Of a stretch of 64,000 bases of DNA, positions 55,628 to 64,000 are shown one piece after another; the stretch's first letter is position 1, and each line of letters opens with the position of its first letter. Source of the stretch: M3007 sp964484205 (GTDB lineage: Bacteria; Bacteroidota; Bacteroidia; Chitinophagales; Saprospiraceae); contig CAZAEZ010000002.1 in the NCBI GenBank assembly GCA_964484205.1, positions 1 through 64,000 of the forward strand, given 5' to 3'. A model generated the notes under the pieces. The model saw only the letters and a program-made list of their open reading frames with translations, searched no databases and was not told where the DNA came from. The position numbers were made by a program, and so were the translations under genes.

Positions 55628-56695
55628 ATGTCCGACGATATCGTCATAAGAGTCCTGCTCCTGCCTCTGGCCCTGCTTTACGGCATGGTGATCGGCTTGC
55701 GAAACCTGCTTTACCGCATCGGGCTTTTGCGCAGCATAGAGTTTGATCTGCCGGTAATCTCGGTGGGCAACCTCACGGTGGGCGGCGCCGGCAAAAGCCC
55801 GCATATCGAATACCTCCTGCGCTGGCTCGACCAATACATCAATGTGGCGGTGCTGAGTCGCGGTTATGGCCGCAAAACCGAAGGCTATCGCCCGGTCAGT
55901 GTGATCGATTCCGTGGAGCAGGCCGGTGACGAACCGGTGCAGTTCAAACGCAAATTTCCGGAAGTGCCCATCAGCGTCAGTGAAAGCCGGGCGCTTGGCG
56001 TGCCCGAACTGGTGCGGCGCAACCCCGATCTGCATTGCGTGCTGCTCGATGATGCCTTTCAGCATCTGGCGGTTACGCCGGGGCTCAATATTTTGCTCAC
56101 AGAGTACAGCCGGCCGTTCACCCGCGACTGGCTCCTGCCGGCCGGCCGCCTGCGTGAGGGCCGTTTTGAGTATCGCCGGGCGGATATAATTTTGGTTACG
56201 AAATGCCCCGATAATCTTACAGCCCGGCAGCGCCTGCACATGGAACAGGAAATCGACCCGTTCCCGCGCCAACGCGTTTTTTTTACCAAATACAGCTACG
56301 GCTTGCCTTATGAATTATTGCGCCCCGATTTAAAGCGCAACCTCGACTTGCAAACGGACGTGCTGCTCGTCAGCGCCATCGCCAATACCGATTATTTGTT
56401 GCAGTACCTGGCGCAAACGGTGAACTCGGTGCAGGCACTGGAGTACTCCGACCATCATTATTTCACGGAAGCCGATCTGCACACTGTGCGCCGCCGTTTC
56501 AATGCCATGCCGGGGCAACATAACATTATCCTCACCACTGAAAAAGATGCTACCCGGCTCGAGCTGCACCGGCAGTTTTTGTGGGAAAATCAGATTTCCA
56601 TTTTTGTGTTGCCTGCGGTGGTGGAATTTTGCGATAACGACGAAGCGGAATTCCAAGCTGAAGTGCAGCGGTTTTTGCTGGAATTCAAGGTATGA
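55628..56695 (+). CDS. lpxK: tetraacyldisaccharide 4'-kinase LpxK
   Basis: LpxK phosphorylates the lipid A disaccharide at the 4' position at the inner membrane. The N-terminal membrane helix (VLLLPLALLYGMVIGL), the Walker A-like loop VGNLTVGGAGKSPH (about residues 45-58), SRGYGRKTEGY and LLDDAFQHLAV (Walker B region with catalytic Asp) are present. From the ATG at 55628 it is 355 residues. The frame from 55526 adds sequence that overlaps the promoter motif and is less likely. Confidence 0.94.
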   Translation: MSDDIVIRVLLLPLALLYGMVIGLRNLLYRIGLLRSIEFDLPVISVGNLTVGGAGKSPHIEYLLRWLDQYINVAVLSRGYGRKTEGYRPVSVIDSVEQAGDEPVQFKRKFPEVPISVSESRALGVPELVRRNPDLHCVLLDDAFQHLAVTPGLNILLTEYSRPFTRDWLLPAGRLREGRFEYRRADIILVTKCPDNLTARQRLHMEQEIDPFPRQRVFFTKYSYGLPYELLRPDLKRNLDLQTDVLLVSAIANTDYLLQYLAQTVNSVQALEYSDHHYFTEADLHTVRRRFNAMPGQHNIILTTEKDATRLELHRQFLWENQISIFVLPAVVEFCDNDEAEFQAEVQRFLLEFKV

Positions 56696-56713
56696 ACCGG
56701 TTTTGTCCTGCCC

Positions 56714-57523
56714 TTATTTTTTAAAGTACGCCCCCACCGCTTCCCGGACACTGCCATGTTTTAACAACAGGCCTTGCGCAGCATCGTAGTCCAGACCGGT
56801 TGCCTGCATGACCATTTTGGCGCCGCGATCGACAAGCTTGGCGTTGCTGAGTTGCATATCCACCATTTTGTTGTCCTGAACCCGCCCAAGCTGGATCATT
56901 ACCGTACTGGAGATCATGTTTAAAACCAGTTTCTGCGCGGTTCCGGCTTTCATCCGGGTACTGCCGGTAACAAACTCAGGGCCTGTGACCACCAATACCG
57001 GAAAATCCGATTCGGCAATAACCGGCGCGCCGGGATTGCAGGTGATGCAACCCGTGGTGATGCCGTGTTCGCGGCAGGCGCGCAGGCCATGCACAACATA
57101 AGGTGTGGTGCCGGACGCTGCAATCCCGACGACAACATCCTGGGTATCAATTTGGTGCGCCTTTAAATCCTCCCATGCCTGGGTGGGGCTGTCTTCGGCG
57201 CCTTCCACGGCTTTGCGGATCGCGCTGTCGCCACCGGCAATAATCCCGATCACCCAGCCGGGTGGGGCGCCATAGGTAGGCGGAATTTCGGATGCATCCA
57301 GTATTCCAAGCCGGCCACTGGTGCCTGCGCCGATGTAAAAAAGCCGGCCCCCTTCGCGCATTTTCGGCACGATTGCCTGGACCAGTGCTTCAATTTCCGG
57401 AATTGCTTTTTCCACAGCCAGCGGCACCGTTTGGTCTTCGGCGTTGATATTCCGAAGGAGTTCCTCCACCGGCATTTTTTCGAGGTGCCGGTATTTTGAC
57501 GGACTTTCAGTGATCTTCTCCAT
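56714..57523 (-). CDS. murQ: N-acetylmuramic acid 6-phosphate etherase MurQ
   Basis: MurQ cleaves the lactyl ether of MurNAc-6-phosphate during peptidoglycan recycling. The SIS-domain pattern is strong: FYIGAGTSGRLGILDASEIPPTYGA, ISAGGDSAIRKAVEGAED and TGSTRMKAGTAQKLVLNMIS (a signature of the family). The 269-residue length fits Bacteroidota members, which lack the extra C-terminal domain of E. coli MurQ. Converges on lpxK, 18 bp apart. Confidence 0.95.
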   Translation of the reverse strand: MEKITESPSKYRHLEKMPVEELLRNINAEDQTVPLAVEKAIPEIEALVQAIVPKMREGGRLFYIGAGTSGRLGILDASEIPPTYGAPPGWVIGIIAGGDSAIRKAVEGAEDSPTQAWEDLKAHQIDTQDVVVGIAASGTTPYVVHGLRACREHGITTGCITCNPGAPVIAESDFPVLVVTGPEFVTGSTRMKAGTAQKLVLNMISSTVMIQLGRVQDNKMVDMQLSNAKLVDRGAKMVMQATGLDYDAAQGLLLKHGSVREAVGAYFKK

Positions 57524-57682
57524 GGATGTCTGATTTACGCGACTGTTTGCAATTCGTTTGATGCCGTTTACGAGGCATTTGCTTTTTTAACAAAGTTTCA
57601 ATTTGTGCTAACAAGTCTTAATACTTCAAGTGCAGCCTGAAGGTGCAACTTTCGGTCAAATTTGAAAAACAACTGTAAAACA

Positions 57683-58894
57683 ATGCTCGCCATGTTTGCT
57701 CGAATAAAGTTCACCACGCCAATAATTGCCGTTCTAACGCTCAGTTTACTGCTTACGGCTTGCCAAACTGCTCAGAAATTTGTTGAAAGCGGCGACTACG
57801 ACGGCGCAATCGCCTATTGTATCAACAAATTACGCGGCAAAAAAAATAAAAAAACCGAGCTGGTTCGTGGCCTCGAACTTGCTTTCAGCAAAGCCCAGGC
57901 CCGCGACCTGAACACCGCCAATCAACTTGCTGCCGGCGGTCGGCCTGAAAACTGGGAACGGATCAACTCCATCCACCGTCAGATACTTACCCGTCAGAAT
58001 AAAATTGCCCCTTTGCTGCCGTTGGTTTCCAAAGACGGCTACCGTGCGAATTTTGAGTTTGTAAATATCAGCCAATTGGAAACGGAAAGCCGTGGAAAAG
58101 CTGCCGAATACCTGTATTCCCGTGCTGAGGATTTGCTATTTCGCGCCGATAATGGCGACCGCCAGGCTGCCCGCGATGCCTACCAGCTCCTGCTTGACCT
58201 GGAAACCCGCTATTACAAGCAGTACAAAAACAAAGCGCAACTGTTACAGGATGCATTGAATCTTGGCACCACCCATATCCTGTTTGAAATTGAAAACCGG
58301 AGCAACAAATACCTGCCGAGGGACTTCAACGACCGGATTCTGGCATTAAATGCTTCCGATTTGAACAGCCAGTGGCGCGCATTTCACTTTGCCCCCAATT
58401 CCAGTTTGCCGGTCGATTACCGGGTAGTGTTCAATATCCGGCAGGTAGACATCAGCCCCGAACGGATCAGCGAACGGCGTTATGTGGATGAAAAAGATAT
58501 TCAGGACGGTTGGGATTACGTGTTGGACGAACGTGGAAACGTAAAAAAAGATACCGCAGGCAACGATATCAAGAAGCCGCGCATGGTCTGCATTCGCGCC
58601 GAGGTTTTGGAGGTTTTTCAGTCCAAGGCGGCACGCCTGACCGGCACCATCGATATTTACGATGCTGTTCGAAATACCCGGATTGATTCGCGCGATCTGG
58701 GTACTGAAATCTTGTTTGAAAATTATGCCTCTACATTTCAGGGAGACCGCAGGGCGCTCAGCCGCGACTCGCGCAACCGGATTGGTAACAGCCCGCAGCC
58801 CTTCCCGCAGGATGAACACATGCTGATGCAGGCTGCCGACCGGCTTAAGCCGGAAATCAGGGATGAGCTGCGGCGCAGCCGGGGGATTCTTTGA
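57683..58894 (+). CDS. lipoprotein of unknown function
   Basis: The frame begins at a TTG at 57662, but the ATG at 57683 (or 57692) better fits a lipoprotein signal: TPIIAVLTLSLLLTACQTAQ, with Cys lipidated. The 403-residue product starts with a TPR-like helical pair (FVESGDYDGAIAYCINKL), then a long region rich in Arg and Asp ending RRSRGIL. The segment ENRSNKYLPRDFN..DRILALNASDLNSQW resembles proteins of unknown function in related bacteria. No catalytic motif was found. It is divergent from murQ. Confidence 0.7.
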   Translation: MLAMFARIKFTTPIIAVLTLSLLLTACQTAQKFVESGDYDGAIAYCINKLRGKKNKKTELVRGLELAFSKAQARDLNTANQLAAGGRPENWERINSIHRQILTRQNKIAPLLPLVSKDGYRANFEFVNISQLETESRGKAAEYLYSRAEDLLFRADNGDRQAARDAYQLLLDLETRYYKQYKNKAQLLQDALNLGTTHILFEIENRSNKYLPRDFNDRILALNASDLNSQWRAFHFAPNSSLPVDYRVVFNIRQVDISPERISERRYVDEKDIQDGWDYVLDERGNVKKDTAGNDIKKPRMVCIRAEVLEVFQSKAARLTGTIDIYDAVRNTRIDSRDLGTEILFENYASTFQGDRRALSRDSRNRIGNSPQPFPQDEHMLMQAADRLKPEIRDELRRSRGIL

Positions 58895-58927
58895 TCGTGC
58901 ATTTGCTCGCCGGAGCGTATTTTTTTT

Positions 58928-59057
58928 ACCACGGAGACATGGAGGACACGGAGGTACCCTACTCGTCCTACGACTTCAAGTCGTAGGACGAGTGTCCGCA
59001 GACACGGAGGGCACGGAGGATAAAACTCCGTGCCCTCCGTGCCTCCGTGGTGAAAAT
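58928..59057. repeat. CACGGAG long hairpin with nested 33-bp palindrome
   Basis: A composite copy like 37008-37160: left arm, then the perfect palindrome at 58961-58993 (arms ACTCGTCCTACGACT, loop TCA), then an inner hairpin with loop ATAAAA to 59057. It fills the 217-bp gap between two convergent genes. Nested arms are identical to those of the first copy. Confidence 0.85.
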
Positions 59058-59111
59058 TTAAAAGCGCGTTTGCACACGGGAGAACTTAGGATAAACCTAC
59101 TTTCAATAACC

Positions 59112-60464
59112 TCAAAGAAATGCCACAACGCCTGCCTGTATGGAGAAGGTGTTGATAGGCTCGCGTTTCGGGCCGACTCCTTTTCCGGAGAGCGACTGCC
59201 GGTAAGCGGGTTCAATAAACGCCGTATACCGTTTCCCGGCAATTGGATGCTCAATACGAATGCCGGCATCCACCGACGCATAGAAGTTGTCGTTTAGTTT
59301 ACCTTTTTCCAGGAGCCCGCGACCCGATTGCCGGAGCTGCGGCGATTGGTTGGGATCGGGCAGGAAATTCGGCGGCAAGGCATCGGGAGCATAGTAAACC
59401 GTCCCGTAGTCGTATGTTTTTTGCGAAGCAAAATTGGCCGTCAGGCCGGCGGTTGCGTGTGCTGTGGTGTTGCCGATCCGGGCGATCCGGCGCGTCACTT
59501 TCACAGGCACGGTTACCATATCGGTATGCACGTCGGTCAGGGTCGAACCGTAGTAGCCATTGGCGATATTCCCACTGTAAATTTCGACTTCCCGTTTGGG
59601 CGTATACGTTTTTTGAACATAACCCAGGCCGGCTTCAATCCCCCATTTTCCAGTGCGATAACCTGCGGTTATGGCTCCTCCGTACCCGGCACTATTCCGG
59701 CGTGTGCCATGCACAAGCACCCTGTTTTGATCCATGTTCGCCGAGGCGGCGAGGTAAAACGGTCCGGGACGGTTGGCCTGTTTTGTGGGTACGATGGGCA
59801 TGAGCAGTTGGCGTTCAGGTACTGAAAAACCGGCCAGCACATCGGATGGGATCAAATCAACCGAAGCGATCATGGGTTTGGCGCTTGCGCCAATTGCCGC
59901 CAGGTCGGTCAGGATTTCAAGAATAGAATTTGCGTTGCGATAATCTGAAGTACCCAGAAACGGAATGGCCGGGTTTGAAGCCAGCGTGCTGGAAATAGCG
60001 GCTTTGTAAATTGAATTGCCATCTGAAAATGCTTCATTGGACGCCACAGCCAAGTCGGTGTTTGAGCTTGTCCCGCCGGCTTCTGCAATTGGCACATCGG
60101 CAGGGAACACCGGCTTTTTTGGACTTTCAGCGGCATTGGGTCCAAAGAATGCCGGGAAATTCCAAAAAAAGAGCAGTAAAAGTGTGCATTCGGCCAATTT
60201 GGCGAGGCGCAAGCGCAAAATGCGGCTGGTCTGGATCTGCATTTTTGCAGCCAACATTTGCCAATGCGTAGTCTGAAACGGTACGTCCAACCGTTGTAGG
60301 GTATGGAATACGGCTTTATCCACGGCATCCACGGCAGCCGGGTGTTCTTCCACCAAGGCTGCATCCATACGAGCTTGCAGGGCCGTCCAGCTGGCCGGAT
60401 CGTAGGCTGGCTCCAGATTATCCAGAACCGCTTTCAGGCTGTAATCAAAAGTCTTGTCGTCCAT
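59112..60464 (-). CDS. sigma-linked membrane protein with beta-barrel-like C-terminus
   Basis: The 450-residue product overlaps the sigma factor gene by 20 bp; its ATG at 60464 is preferred over the TTG at 60473. The first 95 residues are soluble and helical (DYSLKAVLDNLEPAYDPASW, FQTTHWQMLAAKM), then one membrane helix (about 92-108, LLLLFFWNFPAFF), a linker and a beta-rich region of repeated short strands (about 230-450, GYGGAITAGYRTGKWGIEAGLGY) of the PorT/outer-membrane-barrel type. The combination of a probable cytoplasmic helical part with a barrel is unusual. An anti-sigma role is inferred from the location only. Confidence 0.65.
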   Translation of the reverse strand: MDDKTFDYSLKAVLDNLEPAYDPASWTALQARMDAALVEEHPAAVDAVDKAVFHTLQRLDVPFQTTHWQMLAAKMQIQTSRILRLRLAKLAECTLLLLFFWNFPAFFGPNAAESPKKPVFPADVPIAEAGGTSSNTDLAVASNEAFSDGNSIYKAAISSTLASNPAIPFLGTSDYRNANSILEILTDLAAIGASAKPMIASVDLIPSDVLAGFSVPERQLLMPIVPTKQANRPGPFYLAASANMDQNRVLVHGTRRNSAGYGGAITAGYRTGKWGIEAGLGYVQKTYTPKREVEIYSGNIANGYYGSTLTDVHTDMVTVPVKVTRRIARIGNTTAHATAGLTANFASQKTYDYGTVYYAPDALPPNFLPDPNQSPQLRQSGRGLLEKGKLNDNFYASVDAGIRIEHPIAGKRYTAFIEPAYRQSLSGKGVGPKREPINTFSIQAGVVAFL

Positions 60465-61026
60465 TTTCGTCAAACTGCATCCGTCGTGCAGTAAAAAATT
60501 CTTTTAGTTTGATCCGGGCTTTCACCAGGTTGCTTCGGGAGGTGCTTTCGGTGATTTGCAGGGCGTCGGCAATTTCTTTATGGGAAAAACCTTCCACAAC
60601 GTACAGGTTAAAAACGGCGCGGTAGGCAGGCGATAATTCGTGTACGGCGGCCAGTATTTCCTGTTCGGTCAGTTGGCTCAGGGCATCCGGGTCGTCGTTC
60701 GACAAGGCGTGCGCTTCCGTGATATCCTCGGTGCGGCGCCGGATCGTTTTGCGGTAATAGTCGATGCAGGTATTAACCATGATCGTTCGTATCCAGGCGG
60801 GCAGGGAAGTGCCTGGCTTAAAGCGGCCGATATTTTGGAATACTTTGATAAAACCTTCATGGAGCAGGTCGAGCGCTTCGTCCCGGGAGCCGGCATACCG
60901 CAGGCAAATACCCATCATCTTGCCGTAGTACTGCTGGTACAATTGCTCCTGGGCCCACCGTTCCTGACGCGTCAGGGCAGCTAACAATGTGTTTTCCGTG
61001 TTTTCCAAAGGGAGGGCAAAATCCAT
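60445..61026 (-). CDS. ECF-type RNA polymerase sigma factor
   Basis: The 193-residue protein is a group 4 sigma factor. Region 2 (QLYQQYYGKMMGICLRYAG, DEALDLLHEGFIKVFQNI, FKPGTSLPAWIRTIMVNTCIDYYRK) recognises the -10 element, and region 4 (LSPAYRAVFNLYVVEGFSHKEIADAL) the -35. The ATG at 61026 starts it; the frame extends to 61092. Translational overlap with the membrane protein downstream suggests joint regulation. Bacteroidota use such factors for extracytoplasmic responses. Confidence 0.9.
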   Translation of the reverse strand: MDFALPLENTENTLLAALTRQERWAQEQLYQQYYGKMMGICLRYAGSRDEALDLLHEGFIKVFQNIGRFKPGTSLPAWIRTIMVNTCIDYYRKTIRRRTEDITEAHALSNDDPDALSQLTEQEILAAVHELSPAYRAVFNLYVVEGFSHKEIADALQITESTSRSNLVKARIKLKEFFTARRMQFDENGRQDF

Positions 61027-61338
61027 ATGTAATAGTCGGTTCAAACGTTGGAGAAAAACGGCATCAGGATGCGCCCGCCTGCTAACGAGCAAATGAAAAA
61101 CGAAACGGTGCAGCCATATGCTGCCTGTACTGGCGCAAAAATTTTCAGAAAGGCTGCCCGGGCAATGGCGATTATTTACCGGGGAGGGGCGTTTGCACCC
61201 GATTCAACTTTGTTTTTGAAACAAAAAGCCATCTAAATAATTTTTTAAAACAAAGTGTTGTTTTTAAAATACTTTTTGTTTTAAATTTGTCGCAGGATAA
61301 GTAACAAGTCGTTTCTAAAAACTAATACCGCCGTCATC
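61027..61338. other. divergent intergenic region with promoter for the glucosaminidase gene
   Basis: On the plus strand TTG (61258-61260) and TAAATTTG (61282-61289), 21 bp apart, form a good Bacteroidota promoter for the gene at 61339. The A/T-rich stretch around them is 61230-61290. No promoter was identified for the sigma gene on the other strand. Confidence 0.55.
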
Positions 61339-62298
61339 ATGGGAAAAATGAAATGGTACGCCACGATGGAGGACAATTTACAGCAGCCGGTACTTCGTAA
61401 AAATACAACACAATATCGACAGCGCCGACAAACTGCGCTTGGCCACTGGATCGACAATCAACCCGAACCTGCTTCACTACGGGCCTTAATCCGGCAAATA
61501 ATTTGGCGGCTCCGGCGGCATTGGCTGGCTTTCCTGTTCCAGGCCAACAAATACACCCTGGGCGCGTTTCGCAAACGGACGGCATTAAAACTGGGGACGG
61601 TCCTCGGGTTGGGCTATTTTTTATTGCTTTCGGAGCAGCGATCCGAATTTTTATTACCGGGCCAATTGAGTGAGTCCATGCAGTTGGGGCCTGTTGAAAC
61701 AGCATTGGAAGATGCTGTGGAACCAACCTCCGGCCGCTCGTTGGAGTGGAAAGTAACAGCGGAACCAAAGGCAGAAACCCTGGTCGAGCCCGCACTTCCA
61801 AAGCTAAAAAAAAGCGGCAATGATGCAGCCCCAATATCCGCGCGTCAGATGAAAGGAGGCCAGACGGATGAATATATCCGGCGTTTTGCAAAAACCGCTG
61901 TGCAGGAAATGCATAAGTTCGGGATTCCGGCCAGCATCAGCCTGGCCCAGGGCCTGGTGGAAAGCCGCTACGGCACCAGCACGCTGGCCGTTCGGAACAA
62001 CAATCATTTTGGGATGAAGTGCTTTTCCAAAAAATGCCGCGACGGGCACTGCTCCAATTTTGGCGACGACCATCACAAAGATTTTTTCCGGATTTACAAA
62101 ACACCCTGGGACAGCTGGCGCGCGCACAGCCTCATGTTAGCGAACGGACGCTACGCCCGGCTCAAAAAATTTGGTAAAAATTACCGGAAATGGGCGCAGG
62201 GCCTGGAAAATTTGGGCTATGCCACAGACCGGTCGTATGCCGAAAAACTTATCGGGGTAATTGAACGGTATGATTTGCACCGTTTTGACCGGATGTAA
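61339..62298 (+). CDS. membrane-anchored glucosaminidase-domain (GH73-like) hydrolase
   Basis: The 319-residue protein has no N-terminal signal peptide but one membrane helix (about residues 84-98, LGTVLGLGYFLL), a linker rich in charged residues and a C-terminal glucosaminidase domain. The active-site glutamate lies in SLAQGLVESRYGTSTLA (FlgJ/GH73-type), with NHFGMKCF and the WDSWRAHSLML segment typical of the family. It probably cuts peptidoglycan glycan strands outside the cytoplasm. Confidence 0.85.
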   Translation: MGKMKWYATMEDNLQQPVLRKNTTQYRQRRQTALGHWIDNQPEPASLRALIRQIIWRLRRHWLAFLFQANKYTLGAFRKRTALKLGTVLGLGYFLLLSEQRSEFLLPGQLSESMQLGPVETALEDAVEPTSGRSLEWKVTAEPKAETLVEPALPKLKKSGNDAAPISARQMKGGQTDEYIRRFAKTAVQEMHKFGIPASISLAQGLVESRYGTSTLAVRNNNHFGMKCFSKKCRDGHCSNFGDDHHKDFFRIYKTPWDSWRAHSLMLANGRYARLKKFGKNYRKWAQGLENLGYATDRSYAEKLIGVIERYDLHRFDRM

Positions 62299-62314
62299 AA
62301 AAGGTTGAAACTGC

Positions 62315-62953
62315 TTACCCCTGCACGTACACCACCCACTTTTCCTCAAACCAGGGATCGTCGTAAAAAGCGCTGATCGGGAATAGCTCGGTGTAACTGC
62401 TGCCGTCACCCGGAAGCGCAGCAATTTCCGGTTGGATTTTTCCCCCTTTCAGGGCGATCAGGCCATTGGGATAAGCATGGGTTTGTTTTTTCTTTAACAG
62501 GCGTTGTGACCAGCCGAGCAATTTGTCCAACGGGGCCACGGCACGGGTCAGGACAAAATCGAAGCTGTGGGCCATTTTCAGATCCTCGGCCCGGCAATGG
62601 CGTGCGGTGACATTGTTCAACCCCAGCGCCTGCGCGACTTCCCGGACCACGGTAATTTTTTTTCCGGTTCCGTCGATCAGCGTAAACTGTACTTCAGGCA
62701 ACAAAATGGCCAATGGAATTCCGGGGAAACCGCCGCCCGTACCCAGATCGAGCAGGCGCGCGCCGGGCTTGAACTGGAACACTTTCGCGATGGCAAGGGA
62801 GTGCAACACATGCCGGACTTCCAGGTTTTCAATGTCTTGCCTGGAAATCACGTTTACTTTGGTATTCCACGACCGGTAAAGGGCATCGAGTTGTTCAAAT
62901 CGGGCGCGTTGATCAGCGTCCAGGTCGGGAAAATAGTGTAGAACGGCTTGCAT
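62315..62953 (-). CDS. rsmG: 16S rRNA (guanine(527)-N7)-methyltransferase RsmG
   Basis: RsmG methylates G527 in 16S rRNA. SAM-binding motif LLDLGTGGGFPGIPLAI (about residues 69-85), LIDGTGKKI and VLTRAVAPL are present. The ATG at 62953 gives 212 residues, the usual length, and begins MQAVLHYFPDLDADQRARF as in homologues; the long in-frame extension to 63151 overlaps the TPR gene and is not conserved. It lies 10 bp after the TPR gene. Confidence 0.95.
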   Translation of the reverse strand: MQAVLHYFPDLDADQRARFEQLDALYRSWNTKVNVISRQDIENLEVRHVLHSLAIAKVFQFKPGARLLDLGTGGGFPGIPLAILLPEVQFTLIDGTGKKITVVREVAQALGLNNVTARHCRAEDLKMAHSFDFVLTRAVAPLDKLLGWSQRLLKKKQTHAYPNGLIALKGGKIQPEIAALPGDGSSYTELFPISAFYDDPWFEEKWVVYVQG

Positions 62954-62963
62954 GGCGGTAGGG

Positions 62964-64000
62964 CTATTGCGACAAATTTTTGAGCATTTGCTCGGCCTGC
63001 TGGCGCCGCTCGGGGTCGCGGGTATTCCCCAGCGTGCGTTCGACGGCGCCCCGCGCTTTGTCCCGCAACATCGGGTTTTCTTTTGCCAGTTGAACAAATG
63101 CCAGTGCCTGGTACCAATACAAATCCTCGCCATACCGCCCCAAATCTTCAATTTTGGCCAAACACCGGATCGCTTCCACCGGGTCTTCCAGTTTTAAATG
63201 AATGATGCCCAGGAAAAACCAGGCATCGGACTGGCAGATCGAGCCCGGGCCCAGTGCAATCAGGAACAGCGGGTCGAGCGCCGCTTCGTACTCATTGGCC
63301 TGGTAATACGCATCCGCTTCCCGCAACAACAGCAGGCACTCGTTGGGTTGCGCTCCGGAGGAATCATTGCCCATTTCGGCGCCATAGCGCGTTTCAAGGT
63401 CGGCCAACAGACTGGCCGGAGGGTTAAAATTGTCGGCAAAAACTTCGGCTGCTGTTTTGGGTCGGAAATAAAATTGGAAAATCCCGTAGCCGACAGCAAC
63501 CAGCAACAAAATGCCCACTGCCCAGCGCCAAATCCGGTTCGATTCGGGTGGCGCCGGTGGCCCCGCTTTCCATTCTGCTTCCAGGGCCTGGCTGCGTTGC
63601 CAAACTGCATACCCGTCGCGATCCTGGATTGCCGTAGTTGCCCAATGCGGCATTTCTTCCAGGGGTTCGGCTTCCGGTGCGAGCAATTTCAGGTAGGCTT
63701 CGCGGCATCCGGTCCGCTTTTCGGCATCAATATCTGTTTCGGCGGTTTCCGGCTTTTCGGCAGCTTCCAGGACTATTTTTCGGCAGCCGGGTTCCAGTTG
63801 TTGCAGTTTTTGCCAGGCAAACTGTTTTTGCCGGCTCAGGTCGAGGGCCTCTTTTTCAGGCAATCCGGGAATGGTTGCCCCGGTATCTTCCGCTGCCTCG
63901 GTCAGGTGTTCGTCCGGTTCCTCCGGTTGCGCTTGCCCGGCTTCAAAATGCGCCAGGCTCAGCGCCTTCAAAAACTGGAAAAACGCTACAGTTTCCGGGA
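62964..64000 (-). CDS. TPR-like membrane protein, partial
   Basis: The frame is open to the edge of the window, so the N-terminus lies outside (at least 344 residues are present). A membrane helix is at IWRWAVGILLLVAVGYGIFQFYF; after it come TPR-type helices (LLLLREADAYYQANEYEAALDPLFLIAL, SDAWFFLGIIHLKLEDPVEAIRCL). The N-terminal part is acidic and may be a cytoplasmic domain. It resembles tetratricopeptide proteins of Bacteroidota with a zf-HC2-like or regulatory front. It ends 10 bp before rsmG. Confidence 0.75.
   Translation of the reverse strand, partial: PETVAFFQFLKALSLAHFEAGQAQPEEPDEHLTEAAEDTGATIPGLPEKEALDLSRQKQFAWQKLQQLEPGCRKIVLEAAEKPETAETDIDAEKRTGCREAYLKLLAPEAEPLEEMPHWATTAIQDRDGYAVWQRSQALEAEWKAGPPAPPESNRIWRWAVGILLLVAVGYGIFQFYFRPKTAAEVFADNFNPPASLLADLETRYGAEMGNDSSGAQPNECLLLLREADAYYQANEYEAALDPLFLIALGPGSICQSDAWFFLGIIHLKLEDPVEAIRCLAKIEDLGRYGEDLYWYQALAFVQLAKENPMLRDKARGAVERTLGNTRDPERRQQAEQMLKNLSQ

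Noticed and set aside
57524..57682. Riboswitch or leader RNA between murQ and the lipoprotein gene
   Set aside because: No recognisable conserved fold or motif could be found by reading.
62954..63151. N-terminal extension of RsmG
   Set aside because: It overlaps the TPR gene on the same strand and is absent from the family; the ATG at 62953 gives the normal length.

Overview
The window looks like a chromosomal contig from a Bacteroidota bacterium, most likely of the Saprospiria/Chitinophagia kind (possibly metagenome-assembled, since it contains a 100-N scaffold gap at 15709-15808). Reasons: a SusC/SusD pair, type IX secretion C-terminal domains, GldB and BatD homologues, BNR/VPS10 beta-propeller proteins, DUF7619-like surface proteins, few Shine-Dalgarno sites, and repeated TAnnTTTG (-7) promoter motifs. 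No rRNA, CRISPR array, prophage or transposase gene was seen. One tRNA is present, tRNA-Phe(GAA).

Layout. 1-7.1 kb: GNAT acetyltransferase, small membrane protein, a secreted VPS10-like propeller, a LolA-like protein and a secreted HExxH protein. 7.2-17.9 kb: an ABC-F ATPase, a superfamily 1 helicase carrying two repeat insertions, a DUF2339/DUF3999 membrane pair, an OsmC protein, then a gap plus a 9-bp tandem repeat followed by an epimerase and an AI-2E-type permease. 18-30 kb: a membrane-anchored HTH-like protein, then a co-directional block of DASS transporter, SusC, SusD, SGNH hydrolase, lamin-tail lipoprotein and alpha/beta-hydrolase lipoprotein. 30-37 kb: two large T9SS cargo proteins. 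37-46.8 kb: methylmalonyl-CoA mutase, a thioredoxin-fold protein, vanadium haloperoxidase-like lipoprotein, glycosyltransferase, NUDIX, BatD and GldB. 47-64 kb: mostly housekeeping genes (tsaB, mnmA, recO, lpxK, murQ, rsmG, tRNA-Phe), two ArsR regulators, an OmpA lipoprotein-like protein, an ECF sigma factor with a linked barrel protein, and a truncated TPR membrane protein at the right edge.

The most unusual content is not a gene cluster but a dense population of palindromic repeats. Several classes are nested inside one another, and some sit inside reading frames of core enzymes while preserving frame. The clearest case is in the helicase: a 282-286 bp C/G-rich palindrome holds a 90-bp element with 12-bp terminal inverted repeats and a 9-bp direct repeat (99 bp added in total, exactly 33 codons), which in turn holds a 33-bp perfect hairpin. 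Similar in-frame insertions occur in methylmalonyl-CoA mutase and TsaB. The intergenic classes include a CACGGAG long-hairpin family (five copies), a family of hairpins with 15-bp arms and a 3-nt loop, a triple mini-hairpin element, and a roughly 165-bp inverted-repeat element that supplies the stop codon of the OmpA-domain gene.
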